Below, piece by piece: positions 1-9,905 of a stretch of DNA of 64,000 bases. Positions within the stretch are counted from its first letter, which is position 1; every line of letters starts with the position of its first letter. The position numbers and the translations under genes were made by a program. Source of the DNA: Pyrenula massariospora (lineage: Eukaryota; Ascomycota; Eurotiomycetes; Pyrenulales; Pyrenulaceae); the NCBI GenBank assembly GCA_021030905.1, contig JAGFMI010000012.1, forward strand, positions 868,001 to 932,000, read 5' to 3'. The notes below the pieces were generated by a model, which saw only the letters and a list, made by a program, of their open reading frames with translations, was not told the DNA's origin and ran no database searches.

Positions 1-957
1 TTCTATTGGATAGCAAACGACGGGAAGCCGCTTCTCTTGGCCTGGTTTTTCATCCATGTGCTCGGACCCTTGCAGCTAAGCATGCACTTGTTCAGGGACG
101 CATCGTGCACATGGACGGAAAAGTAAAAATCCACACTGCCATGATCGAAATATAAAAAGGAGACGGAATGAAGCACAAACTCAACTGTGACACATTTCAA
201 GAACCATCGTTACACAACTCTCTGGCGGACGTAATCGTCGTTGAAGAATCCCTCGACCGTCCGAGTGCTTTGTTCGCACGTCAATGTAGGAAGGGAGATG
301 ACTAAAAAGTTCATGATTGGAAGAAATGGACTGTAAATCTACTCAACCTACTTCTATGACGGCGAGAAAGCGATTCAACGTGCCTTGATTAACAGTGTAA
401 GATGTGCAATTTACCCCTTATAGGACGTGCACAGGACTCTGAAGGTTCGCACACTGTGCACCATACCATGCATGCCTCCTAGGTCTTGTTGGCTATCGAT
501 ACGGGGAATGTGATCCAAAGCCATTCAAACCTGATCTGGTTGACTCGCAACCCTGTTTCTGCTTGCCTCAATGAAGGTCGGTGACAAATTTTCCAAACAT
601 TTCTCATCACGATCAGTGGCAAGAACTGCAAAGAGTCGCCTATCATTCCATATGCACGCCTTCCCAAACATCGTTTTCAAGCGGATATGCAACTTTCCTA
701 CGTACTCAGCTGACTATCTCTGATAACCGTGCGATCGCAGTTCAAGCTATTTGTGTTCCATTTGGTCACTCATCCTCTGGTGTATGACGAATGCTCTGAG
801 CGGCTATATTTTAACCCATTCACCCGATGTATTATGTTTATGGGTAAAAATGATCTTCTAAATCAATTTCTCCATTATCCACCACATTTCCTGACCTCGA
901 CCCACCTCCGTATTTCCCGACTTCCAAACATCTGAACGGCCCACGCCTCCGCAAACC
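1..957. other. No gene recognised; upstream of the secreted-protein gene
   Basis: The short open frames here overlap each other, lack signal peptides and match no family I recognise. An AT-rich TATTTTA-type box near 805-813 lies about 150 bp upstream of the next gene and could belong to its promoter. Nothing else stands out. Confidence 0.5.
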
Positions 958-1359
958 ATGTTCTGCAGCACTACTCTCTCCACGCTCCTCTTTCTCCTTC
1001 CATCCCTCCTGACAACTCGAGTCATCGCAGACGATCCCTGCACCCCGACCGGTCCGGGAGTCTGCAATCTCGGCCTCACGGGGGCCGAGGAGGGGCATGG
1101 TTCCATCCTGTGGACCATGGTCGCCGTCTACGATTCGTCCTGCAACCAGATCGGCCGGATCAACAATCCTGCCCAGGGCGACGCGGTCTTTTCGACGCTG
1201 CCGTTGACGGTGAACCTCAACGTGCTGAAAGGCTCGCGGGATTTCGCCAACGATATCCAATTTTGCTATGGAGCGGGTTGTTACCAGGGACATTTTTGGT
1301 GCTACAAGGCGGGCACACCGCCTCTGGTGTTGTGTGAGCACGCTTTTAATTGTGGGTGA
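958..1359 (+). CDS. Small cysteine-rich secreted protein (effector-like)
   Basis: This single-exon frame encodes 133 residues. Residues 1 to about 24 are a clear signal peptide: Met, a long Leu-rich hydrophobic stretch and an Ala before the mature start DDPC. The mature part of about 109 residues has eight cysteines (DPC, GVC, SSC, then a cluster of QFC, AGC, FWC, VLC and FNC near the C-terminus), enough for four disulfides, and no membrane anchor. Size, secretion and an even Cys count fit the loose class of small secreted cysteine-rich proteins, which act outside the cell in host or microbe interaction. I recognise no specific family, so the role is inference. A longer frame runs antisense but has no such organisation. 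The first Met is the only one that gives the signal peptide. Confidence 0.75.
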   Translation: MFCSTTLSTLLFLLPSLLTTRVIADDPCTPTGPGVCNLGLTGAEEGHGSILWTMVAVYDSSCNQIGRINNPAQGDAVFSTLPLTVNLNVLKGSRDFANDIQFCYGAGCYQGHFWCYKAGTPPLVLCEHAFNCG

Positions 1360-2119
1360 AGAGGGTAGATATGGTGGGGAAGTGCAAAATTGACCAGGAA
1401 GGGTGGTGTTTGCAAGTTTTGGTCGTGAGACTTCCGAAAGCAGGGTGGACATGTCTGCGATTCGGGACTCAAGATAGAGGGGATTTATTGTCATTCCATT
1501 AGAATGGGAGCATTCCGAGTCTGGGACTTGAATCCTAGCTTCTTGATCTGATATGGTGTACGTCTACTTCCACGACCAGCTGTGTACGATGCACGAACAT
1601 CCGTCCAGAACGTGGTCGCCGGGCATAGTACGCTTCAGAGTAGGGAGAGACCAACCGTAGCAAAGGGTCACAAATAGAGCTTCCGCTTCAACATCTGTTC
1701 GCATATCAAACACATCTTGGTGCTTGTGACTTCTCGTCAAGGTTTCACCTTCACTAAGTTGGTGAATCCTTTATGGTCGACGTTGGATATGAGCAGTCCT
1801 AGACCATCCATCATATGCCAAGCGGGCGGCAACGCTAACAATCAGAAGCGCCACGACTTCTCACAATTTCGGGTCAGCACGGCTACCTTAGATGGCTTGG
1901 CTTACACATTAGGAAGACCGGAGGCCATTTAGTCCATCCTTCTGGACCAGGTTACCCTTCTCCTCAATTTAGGTTTAAAAAGCCGTCCATCCGTTCTTTA
2001 AATCGACTACACGGCTTCCTCATGATACACTGCACGCTCACCAGGTAGCCTTCGATATACATATATATATAATACTCCCCTCATAGTCTCATCAGCCCAG
2101 CGGTCAAAGCATAGACGAG
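1360..2119. promoter_or_regulatory. Intergenic region with an AT-repeat/TATA stretch before the GFA gene
   Basis: No gene is visible. A (TA)n run at about 2056-2073 lies 45-60 bp before the next start codon and can serve as a TATA region; it is also a short microsatellite. The rest is unremarkable. Confidence 0.4.
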
Positions 2120-2710
2120 ATGCTCCGAAGGACGACCTTTCTGGCCGCCCAGGTCCCGCTCGGAAGCGCTAAACAGATAAAATCCGCTGCCCGAACATGG
2201 CCAATACACTCTATCTATGGGAACCCAGTCCTCGGCATTTCCACCCAAAGGCGTCATATAGGAGACACAACCCAGCCAAAAGAAAACTCCTACCACGGCG
2301 CCTGCCACTGCGGATCGATCAAAGTCCATCTCCGCACCCACAAAACCCCCGCCCAGCTCGGCGCGCGCGCCTGCCAATGCACCTTCTGCCGCCTGCACGG
2401 CGCGTCCTTCACGTCCGACGCCGCGGGCTCCCTCACCATCAAGGGTGCCGGAAAGGCGAACGGGTACCGCATGGGCACCGGGACGGCGGAGTTCCTGGTG
2501 TGCGGGAGCTGTGGGGTGGTGCCGGCGGCGACGTGGAAGCGGGAGGGGGATGGGAGGGTGTTGGGGGTGGTGAGGGTGCAGTGTTTGGATGTGAGGGGGG
2601 AGTTGGAGGGGTATGAGAAGAGGTGGAGTTTGGAGCATGAGTTGGGGAGGGTGAAGGAGAGGTTTGAGAGGAGGGGGAGGACGTGGACGCCGACGGAGAT
2701 CGAGAAGTGA
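2120..2710 (+). CDS. GFA/CENP-V family zinc protein, probably mitochondrial
   Basis: This 196-residue single-exon protein carries the glutathione-dependent formaldehyde-activating enzyme (GFA)/CENP-V zinc fold. The zinc ligands are visible in order: ACHCG at about residues 60-64, CQCTFC at about 90-95, and CGSCG further on. Members bind structural and catalytic zinc; some bacterial ones act on S-hydroxymethylglutathione, but most fungal paralogues have no known substrate. The first 50 or so residues lie outside the domain, are rich in Arg/Ser/Thr/Ala and poor in acidic residues (MLRRTTFLAAQ...), and look like a mitochondrial targeting sequence; this is inference. The coding strand is C-rich up to about 2445 and then sharply G-rich to the stop. 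A (TA)n run sits just upstream. Confidence 0.85.
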   Translation: MLRRTTFLAAQVPLGSAKQIKSAARTWPIHSIYGNPVLGISTQRRHIGDTTQPKENSYHGACHCGSIKVHLRTHKTPAQLGARACQCTFCRLHGASFTSDAAGSLTIKGAGKANGYRMGTGTAEFLVCGSCGVVPAATWKREGDGRVLGVVRVQCLDVRGELEGYEKRWSLEHELGRVKERFERRGRTWTPTEIEK

Positions 2711-3700
2711 GCTGGGAATAGGAGGGAGAAGAATGGCTGAATGATGCTGAGTTGACCGGCTATGCAAACCTATAATTTGTGAGTCCGCGTGACTTATGCC
2801 TGCTTATTCAGAGACTGGGTACCTAATTCAAAGACCGTTGTTGTTGATGGAAAGCACACAGATTTCACTCACGGAGCGGGACCCTATATAAATGCCTTGA
2901 TAGGAAATATTTTTTGTGAGGGCAAGGGCCTAGAGTGCGAAGAAATCACTGAATTATATTCCTGCACATTTATAGTGTGATCTGAGGCAGCAAGAACGAT
3001 ATACGTAATGTGAAGCCGGAAGTACCTGTGAAACGTTTCGGTGAACCTCTCATTTCGGATAAACATGGTCGACGTTATTGTTCAAATTCACTTATCACCT
3101 CCGGCGCGGAGCTGTAGAGTGTACCACGACCCAAAACAACACCAATATCCGGTTCTGGCTCCGTCTTTGCATTTTTGGCTCTCGTACATTTCTGACTTCT
3201 CCCTCGAGTCCTGGCTCCCTTCTGCGTTCCTACTTTCCGAATATTTAGCTCGTCGGGGAACTCTGTTGACCTGACCGCTTGATTAGGGAGCCTCTCCTGT
3301 TTCGGTGTGAAGGGGCTGGTGGTTGCTCTATGGTATGTTTTATTCCTTTGTTGTTCGCCCAAGGCAATTCTTTCTGGGCGCTTAGAATGCATGGCAAACA
3401 ATACTAACCATTCGAAGTGCACAGGGATCCTATGAAACCATTTTCTTAGCGTGTGCTAAACTCACCGGGGACTATTAAGTTTCTGAAGTATCTTACAAGC
3501 GTACCTCATTGATATCGAAGCCAGTACACACCACAGGAGGTTCCATTAACAAATGGTATTCCTAAGTGGGATATTCGGTGCCTTCAGGACAGCTCTAAGA
3601 TCAAGCAAAACCAACAACAAAACAATTCAAACTACGGTTGGGAAAAGAAGTAGCCTCCCGATTGCGCTCGCTCATTATGGCAGACGCTGATGGCTTCTAG
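2711..3700. other. Intergenic; holds copy A of a diverged repeat
   Basis: No gene is recognised. Positions 2806-2868 are similar to 5073-5132 on the other side of the SET gene (see the repeat entry). Any 5' exon of the SET gene should lie in the last few hundred bases here, but I could not place it. Confidence 0.4.
2806..2868 (+). repeat. Diverged direct repeat, copy A (partner 5073-5132)
   Basis: Both copies begin with ATTCAGAGACT and end with AGATTTCAC, about 60 bp apart. Many of the differences in between are transitions (G/A, C/T), and similarity weakly continues about 20 bp upstream. The partner lies 2.2 kb away beyond the SET gene. This could be a decayed dispersed repeat; the family is not identified. 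Confidence 0.5.
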
Positions 3701-4711
3701 GTACTCAATCCGTGTTCAAAGTCCACCCCTCTTCTACTAATGGGCTTGGAGTGTTCACTACAACACTTATACCCTCGGGCTCCATCGTCATGCTCGATCC
3801 ACTTATTCTGAAATATGATGCAGACGAAGGACTCGAAGAGGTGTATCGCAGATTTTCGAATCTTGCACCATCAACGCAGCAAGAGGTTTGGAAGCTTCAA
3901 ATGCATCAAAACAGAACGCGAGATACGGTGTTAGCCGCCCTAGCCAAGGACAACCTCGTCCAACAAATCCGTCTGAAAGCTATTCTTGATTGCAATGGGA
4001 TAAATCTTGAGAACGGTGCTCCTGGAGGATCGACTGGGTTATTCTTACACGGATCCCGCATCAACCACTCCTGTGTCCCCAACGCGGAAGGTTATTGTGA
4101 CAAGTCCGGCCATCTAAGTGTTCGGGCACTCAAAGACATCGGACCCTCCGAAGAAGTCACAGTATCCTACATATACCACCTCCTTCCGCAAGCACAACGT
4201 CAAGTACTGTTGGATAAATGGCAGTTCACCTGTCAGTGCCCAGCATGTGATATTCATCATCCTATTGGTGCCGCCCATGAAGCACGGCGTACGACCCTTA
4301 CGACACTGCAGTTGGATATTCTACAGTGTACTGGCGATGACGCTGGCCTCAAACCTACGATGATCAGATCAGAACCTAAGCTCGAACTAGCAAATAGGAA
4401 AGTACAGACGGTGATCGACTTGCTTGCGCAAGACCATTCCCTGAAAAGGTTCTGTTGGCAAATGCACGTATACACCATCTAAGCATTTGGCGCCAAGTGC
4501 TGACCATGCACGCAGGTACATCTTCGCTTTCGACGTCCCCATAGCGTGGTTTAGACTGAATCCGCGGCCGTTAGAGCTTGCGGACGCCAACAAGTTCCTG
4601 GAGCTGGCTTACGAGTTTGATCTACTCTTCCGTGGTGAGGAAAGTAATATTGTCAAGGGAGGTAAAAGCTTATACCTTCAGCTCAAGCAAGGATCTGGAA
4701 CTCAGTTGTAG
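3701..4711 (+). CDS. SET-domain protein (SMYD/SET5-like), 5' end unresolved
   Basis: The frame opens at a splice acceptor (CTTCTAG, ending 3700), so the first exon and start codon lie upstream and are not placed. Exon 3701-4448 encodes the SET domain: NGLGVF near the start, then RINHSCVPN, the cofactor/active-site motif, then EEVTVSYI, and a post-SET zinc motif CQCPAC. SET domains methylate protein lysines with S-adenosylmethionine; the layout resembles the SMYD/SET5 type without a MYND finger. I infer an intron at 4449-4515 (GTTCTG donor, TGCTGACC branch, CGCAG acceptor). It restores phase and adds a helical C-terminal part ending at 4711. Without it the protein stops at 4482. The substrate cannot be told. 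It lies between two copies of a diverged repeat. Confidence 0.65.
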
Positions 4712-5742
4712 TTCGTTGAAAGTAAATAGAAACTCTAAGCTTCTGTTTGTGGTTTCCCCAAAGATTATTCGGGAGGAATCCCGGCACGCGCCTCGCAGAT
4801 TGATTTAGGATGAGAAACAGGGACGTATCTATCGAGGAATTGAAGGTAAGGAAGACGTCAACAATCGTGAAGATATATATGTAATGATCCGAGAAATTTC
4901 GAAAAATGGCCGTAGATCATTCTTTCATTCCTGTGTCTGAACATAGAAGAAGCTTTCTGAGCAATTTTAAGCAAAGAAGATTGCGACTAAGAAATCACTG
5001 GACATGCAAAGTTATGGACTATAAATCTGGGTGTCTCGGTTATATCAAAATTGAAACGATTTGTGCTTTTTCATTCAGAGACTAGATACCCGTTCTGAAA
5101 ACCTTGGTGGTCGAAAAACACGTAGATTTCACGTTGAGCGCCAAGAATAGAGCTACCGAACGGTTATTGCTATCTGGCATTGCAATATGGATGTGTTGGG
5201 AAGTCTGATCGGCTGAATATAAAGAATGAAAGACTTGGAAAATTAAAGCTCAGCCGTCTAGGTTCTGAGGAGTTTTAGTGCGGTGCAACGGAATAATTGG
5301 ACGTGGATGGTGCCATCTTGAAAGGAACTATCAGGTTAACTTGATAGCAGACTTTTGGCACCGCTCTAATCCCCTCTTAATCATAAGGAAAGATACTAGG
5401 TATGCTGCTGCGTAGACCACGCCCATGTCAATGTCCACAGACAGACCTTTTGGAAGAAGAATGACAAACCCAAACACACGAGCTTCAGGAGCGAAAGATG
5501 CAGATTCAATTTCTCAGAGCCAATGTTTCTACGCCGTTGAAGCAGACAGAGATCGAAGTGAGGTCCCAGATGATCTTCCTTTTAGCCATTATTTCACTTT
5601 TGCGCATCCCGCTTACCTGTTTCGGGCGTCAAGGTTATACGGCTGTATGCTCACCCCTCTCGCGAGCCGCACCCATCACTCACCCCCTACTCTCCTTGTA
5701 TCAGAATTCTCCCCAGTGCTGACGCCATGATGTAATGCAAAT
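4712..5742. other. Intergenic; repeat copy B and convergent 3' ends
   Basis: No gene is seen. It holds the second copy of the diverged repeat and the 3' flanks of the SET gene (plus strand) and the aquaporin gene (minus strand). Short frames at 5425-5730 look like chance. Confidence 0.4.
5073..5132 (+). repeat. Diverged direct repeat, copy B (partner 2806-2868)
   Basis: Same orientation as copy A; shares ATTCAGAGACT and AGATTTCAC at its ends, with frequent transition differences inside. Together the copies bracket the SET gene. Confidence 0.5.
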
Positions 5743-7398
5743 TCACTTAGTCGAGTCCTGTCCCGGATTGACCACCTCATACTGCAGCACCTTGATAGCC
5801 TTGTACAAGATGACCGCGCAGACCGATCCTGCGAGAGGACCGACCCAGTAGATCCAATGCTCGCCGTTGAAGTCGGCGGCCACGACGCAGGGTCCAAATG
5901 ACCGGGCAGGGTTCAAAGATCCGCCGGTGTAGTAGACACCTACGGAGTTGTTTGAATTAGTAGGGCTATGAGCGGGAAACTACGCGGGGACTTACCAGCC
6001 ATTTCTGCGATGAACAATGCTAATCCAATGCCGACCGGGGCGATGAATCTTGACACATCAGTACGTATGGCTTTTAGCGGGTCGGGAGCGGCTGCTTACC
6101 TCGCTTTGTGCTTTTCGGCCGCAAGCATGAAGATGGTAAAGACCAATTCGAATGTCAAGACCAGCTCGATGAAGACACCTTGCACCACGGACGTGCCTGC
6201 CGACAATTTCGTTCTCACATTTAGCGTGGTGGGGAACATAGCAGATGCCAGTCCAGCAGCGGCAATCCCGCCTGCAAGCTGGGCCAGGAAAACAAACGCT
6301 GCACGGGTCGGTGTGATAACCTTAACCAACAGCAGCGCCAGAGTCACCTAGCGAAGAGGCATATATTGTCAGCAGAAGATCGGGTGCAAGACATGCCCAT
6401 GGCGTCCTTACCGCTGGGTTGAACAAGCCGCCCGAAATCCGATAGAACACCCAAACATTGACCATCAAGGAGAAACCAAAGGCCAATGCAATGTACATCT
6501 GGGCGTCGGCCGAAAATCCTGTAGCTGCCGGAGTGGTGTGGCCAGCCCCAGTGCCTGCAGGGACGCTCGCAACGGCAGTCCCAGCAAAAGCGAAAAAGAG
6601 AAACATGGTGGTGCCGATCAATTCTCCGAGGGCGGCAACGACGTCTGATAGTCGAGTTAGCAACATATACAGATCCAGATCAGGTAGGGGGCAAGTACGA
6701 TTCTTGAGGCTACTCTCCATCAGCTGATACCACGGTAGCTTGATGACTTCCTTTCTATCCGCTCGCGACATATTACGGAAATTCATAGTGTGTCCACCGG
6801 GGCCAGCATCCGCAACGTTGAAGTTCTGCGTGAAGGTCCGACCGAACGGCCCTGATCTGTCGTGGAGTGATCGATCCTCGGCATTGAAAGGTTTCTCGGA
6901 CTCGCGGGTCAATAGATGCTCCTCTAGCTTGTGTGAATCTTGACTACTCGGTGGAGCATTGCCTCGTTCTGCATCGGATGGATCTCGAGCATAAGGAGGG
7001 TATTGGCCAAAAGCCCCGCTATCGCGGTGAGATCTCGAGTAATGCTCAACGCCGTTCTTGACCGTGTCTGGCACCGCTGGCTCGACGAAATGGGCATTGG
7101 ATCCAGACCCATGCCTTTTGGGCTGTGCGAGGTCAACAACGTTCGACTTGCCGGGACTACGATCGTCAGATCTCCACGAAGACGGAGGATTACTGCGCAC
7201 AGAGGCGCTGCGATGAAATTGTGCCTGAAATGGCCCCGCTGCTCCGTTTCCTTCCCTCGTATACTCTCGAGATAACTGACGCGGAGCAATAGGTTCATTG
7301 AGCGCTGTCACGCCTTTTTCGGGAAGATGTGCATTGCGTGTACCATCGCTGAGAGCATCCGCATAGTATGCGGGCGTTTCTGGTGAGTCGAGAGACAT
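5743..7398 (-). CDS. Aquaporin (MIP channel) with a long cytosolic N-terminus
   Basis: This gene encodes a membrane channel of the major intrinsic protein family. The exons I place are 7398-6699, 6644-6412, 6347-6100, 6048-5996 and 5939-5743; phases agree and give 476 residues. About 230 polar residues precede the channel. The domain starts [11 protein letters not shown] and has both half-helix signatures: [12 protein letters not shown], split by the third exon boundary, and [10 protein letters not shown] near the C-terminus. The second motif has Ser-Phe after NPAR, not the Asp-Leu typical of glycerol facilitators, which favours a water-type pore. The 54-bp intron at 6645-6698 is in frame and stop-free, so retention would add 18 residues; its GCTAAC branch site and the restored [11 protein letters not shown] motif show it is normally removed. 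Extended N-termini are common in filamentous fungi. Confidence 0.92.
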
Positions 7399-9901
7399 AA
7401 TGGTGTGGTAGACAATTGCGAGATAAGGTAACAGCGTATCAGGTCAACACTGAGGAGAAGGTGAAGAGTTGCAGCCGGATGAAGGAACTAAAGCACGGGG
7501 AAAGGCATATAGAAGAGTGAAACAATGATTGAGAGCAGATACCTACTGTCGCGCAATCCTTGACAACGGAAGCTTCGGCGTAGCATTGAAATGATAGACA
7601 CTTTGTACAGAAGGCCGGAAATTTGTCAACCATCAACCAAGCATGCAGAATCTACCTGCACGAAGAGCTGGGCACACCAATCCCAAGCAAAGATTTCGCA
7701 CGTTAGACCTGCAATGTGCACGAGAGAGAGAGCCAAAATGCGTCGACACTGTCTGCCAAGTCAGCCATGTCCGAAGGATCAGCATCGATCTCGACCGTCA
7801 AAGGAAAAAGACTTTGAGGTCTAGCATAGGGTTTCTGGAACCGCCAGGTCTATCCCTGGGTGTTGAACATCGAACTTGATATATGCTCCCATGATTGAAG
7901 CTCCTTTTCTAAGCCTCTATACAAGTGTTCCGTAACGTAAATGGTGCCTTCTAGACAAGGTAAATTGTCCTATGCTTAGGGAGAAGAGATGGCTCGTTGC
8001 TTTTATAGTCATTTATATCGTGACGGTATGCTGGGCGCTGTCAACGTGAAGTTGGTGCTAAATGGATCCTTTCTGAGGCCGTTTGCGGGACTCCTTGAGC
8101 TTGCATGCGTATGGAAAAGCCGGCTTAGGTGCTGCCGTGGTTGGATGTTTCAGATAAGATGGTGCGTAATAGGTGGACCGCGGGTAAGTGAGGCGAGTTC
8201 ACCGTGGATATGCTGTGTACCCGGATGCTAAGTCTCCTGACACCACTTGACCGGATGAGGGAATGTCTGTGCTACTTATGATAACCGCAAGAAGGTCATC
8301 TATGAGGCGCCAATCGGGCTACAGGACTGTCTTCTCCGAAACAACAATCGACAACCCTGGTCCTAGTCACGTTGGGCAGCAAGTGGCCTTTCCAGACAGA
8401 TCCTAACCCTGATCCTGCCCGTTGCCGAGCGCCAGCTTTCGAGCATTGGCTACGACAAATGCATGATAAAGTTATGATATGTATCGATTGCTAAATGACG
8501 CATCCTGGAATAGCCTGCGATCTCTTCGAGCTTTCCTTACTTCTCGGCGACGCTGGGTGGCTGGTCCGGCTATCCCAGTTCTCCCCACGCTAGCGACTTG
8601 ATTGAGGTGTATCTTTTACGGTAGACTATGAATATGATGAGTGGACACGCGAGACATGTGACCGTCGAAAAATGGCCAACAGGCGTGTACGAGCGTGCAG
8701 ACTCATTCAAAGATCGGGGAATAATCCCCAGCTCATTGCTCTGCATATCCAAAGGTGCGCATTATTGAGCATGGTGAACAGAGACAAAGTCGGTGAGCTG
8801 GTCGCGTAAAGAAGGAAACTAAGGAGTCTTGGCGCGCAAGTCCGTTGTCTCAATCCGCCTATTTCTGCCTTCTGTGTACGGCCCGTTTGAGTCACCTTCG
8901 ATGCGACTCCCTTAGCGCAGACGCTAAAGGACGTCAGCGTTTACACAGCCTGATAGCAGGCTAGAGAAGCCCAAGAAACCGATGGAAAGACTTCGAGAAA
9001 AGGCTCTGCTCATGTGCGTGGGCTTTAGAAAGTTTCTGCGTAGGAAATTAAATCTATTAGACTTTCGGCACGAGCAATTTTCGGCTTCCTCCGTCGAGGA
9101 AATAACGACGCCAAGTATGTAAAACCCAAATTTACCTCAGGTGGTATCGGTTATCTTGCTGTGAATGTCACTGCTTTTTGGGTTGATCCAGGAACGACTG
9201 AACCAACCGTACCTAGACCGTACAGTCTCATATACAGGGTAGTCGATCCAGTTAATAAAAGAGGGAAATTTACAGCAAGATAACCGATACGAAAGCAACA
9301 ACAAGCAAGTCGTGAATGGAGGATACGCCCAACATCTTCCGGGCCATCCATCCACCTCGGAGAAGAATCAACAGCACATTCTATGAGTCTTCGGCACATC
9401 GTCGAGAGTTTTTGCTGTTACATTGGTCCTCATATTCCTGTTAATCAGGGCTGGTAAGGCCCAAAACACAAGCCGATGTGATAGTAGATTACAATCTTCC
9501 AGTGATTAAAGGTGGTATTGGTGGAGATCTCTCCCTAGAACATTGCATTCGCAAGCCTCGTGGCGAAGCACAGACACGTCTTATTTCCCGCTTGGCGACC
9601 CCGCCTTGTTCCTCTCGTCCCCGGGCATCTCAGCTTCCAGCTTTCCTTCTCAACCTTCAACCGCTCCAAATATCGGAACAGCATGCCTCGTCCCGCACAA
9701 ATTTCTCTCTCTTTCTTTCCTTATGTATAAAGTAAGCTTGTTTGGCAGTTGCCATAGCACCTTTGACGGCAAGGTTCAACACCACCTTCACAGTCCTGAT
9801 ATTGGCAGCGATCATAGCAACGCCGTGCTCGATATCGCTAACGAGAACCGGCAATTCCGGGTTAACTGGATTTTGCGCTACATTGCTGGCTGCCTTCTCT
9901 A
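7399..9901. other. Gene-poor 2.5-kb intergenic region
   Basis: It separates the divergently transcribed aquaporin and transporter genes, so it contains both promoters. It also contains the inverted repeat at 9144-9290 and a coding-like antisense stretch at 9665-9905. The short frames at 7591-7879 and 7989-8231 show no family features. Confidence 0.45.
9144..9290. repeat. 19-bp perfect inverted repeat with 109-bp spacer
   Basis: The left arm 9144-9162 (GTATCGGTTATCTTGCTGT) is the exact reverse complement of 9272-9290. A 147-bp unit bounded by inverted repeats resembles a miniature inverted-repeat element or a long hairpin. I see no target-site duplication at the flanks, so the mobile-element reading is weak. 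Confidence 0.6.
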
Positions 9902-9905
9902 ATGT
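9665..9905 (-). other. Coding-like antisense stretch, possible exon remnant
   Basis: Read on the minus strand from an acceptor-like CATTAG just after 9905, the frame is open for about 80 codons. It starts EKAASNVAQNPVNPELPVLV, continues through an Ala/Val/Ile-rich part and ends in a Lys/Arg-rich tail. Its composition looks like protein rather than chance, but it has no start codon and I know no family. It abuts the first exon of the transporter on the other strand. It may be a remnant exon or a coincidence. Confidence 0.25.

Noticed and set aside
838-1494. Long antisense frame over the secreted-protein gene
   Set aside because: It shows no protein-like organisation, and the plus-strand gene explains the openness.
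2081-2767. Antisense frame over the GFA gene
   Set aside because: Pro/Arg-rich shadow of GC-rich codons; the sense strand has the zinc motifs.
3075-3422. Open frame of 115 codons in the intergenic region
   Set aside because: Basic, low-complexity and without start context, domain or splice support.
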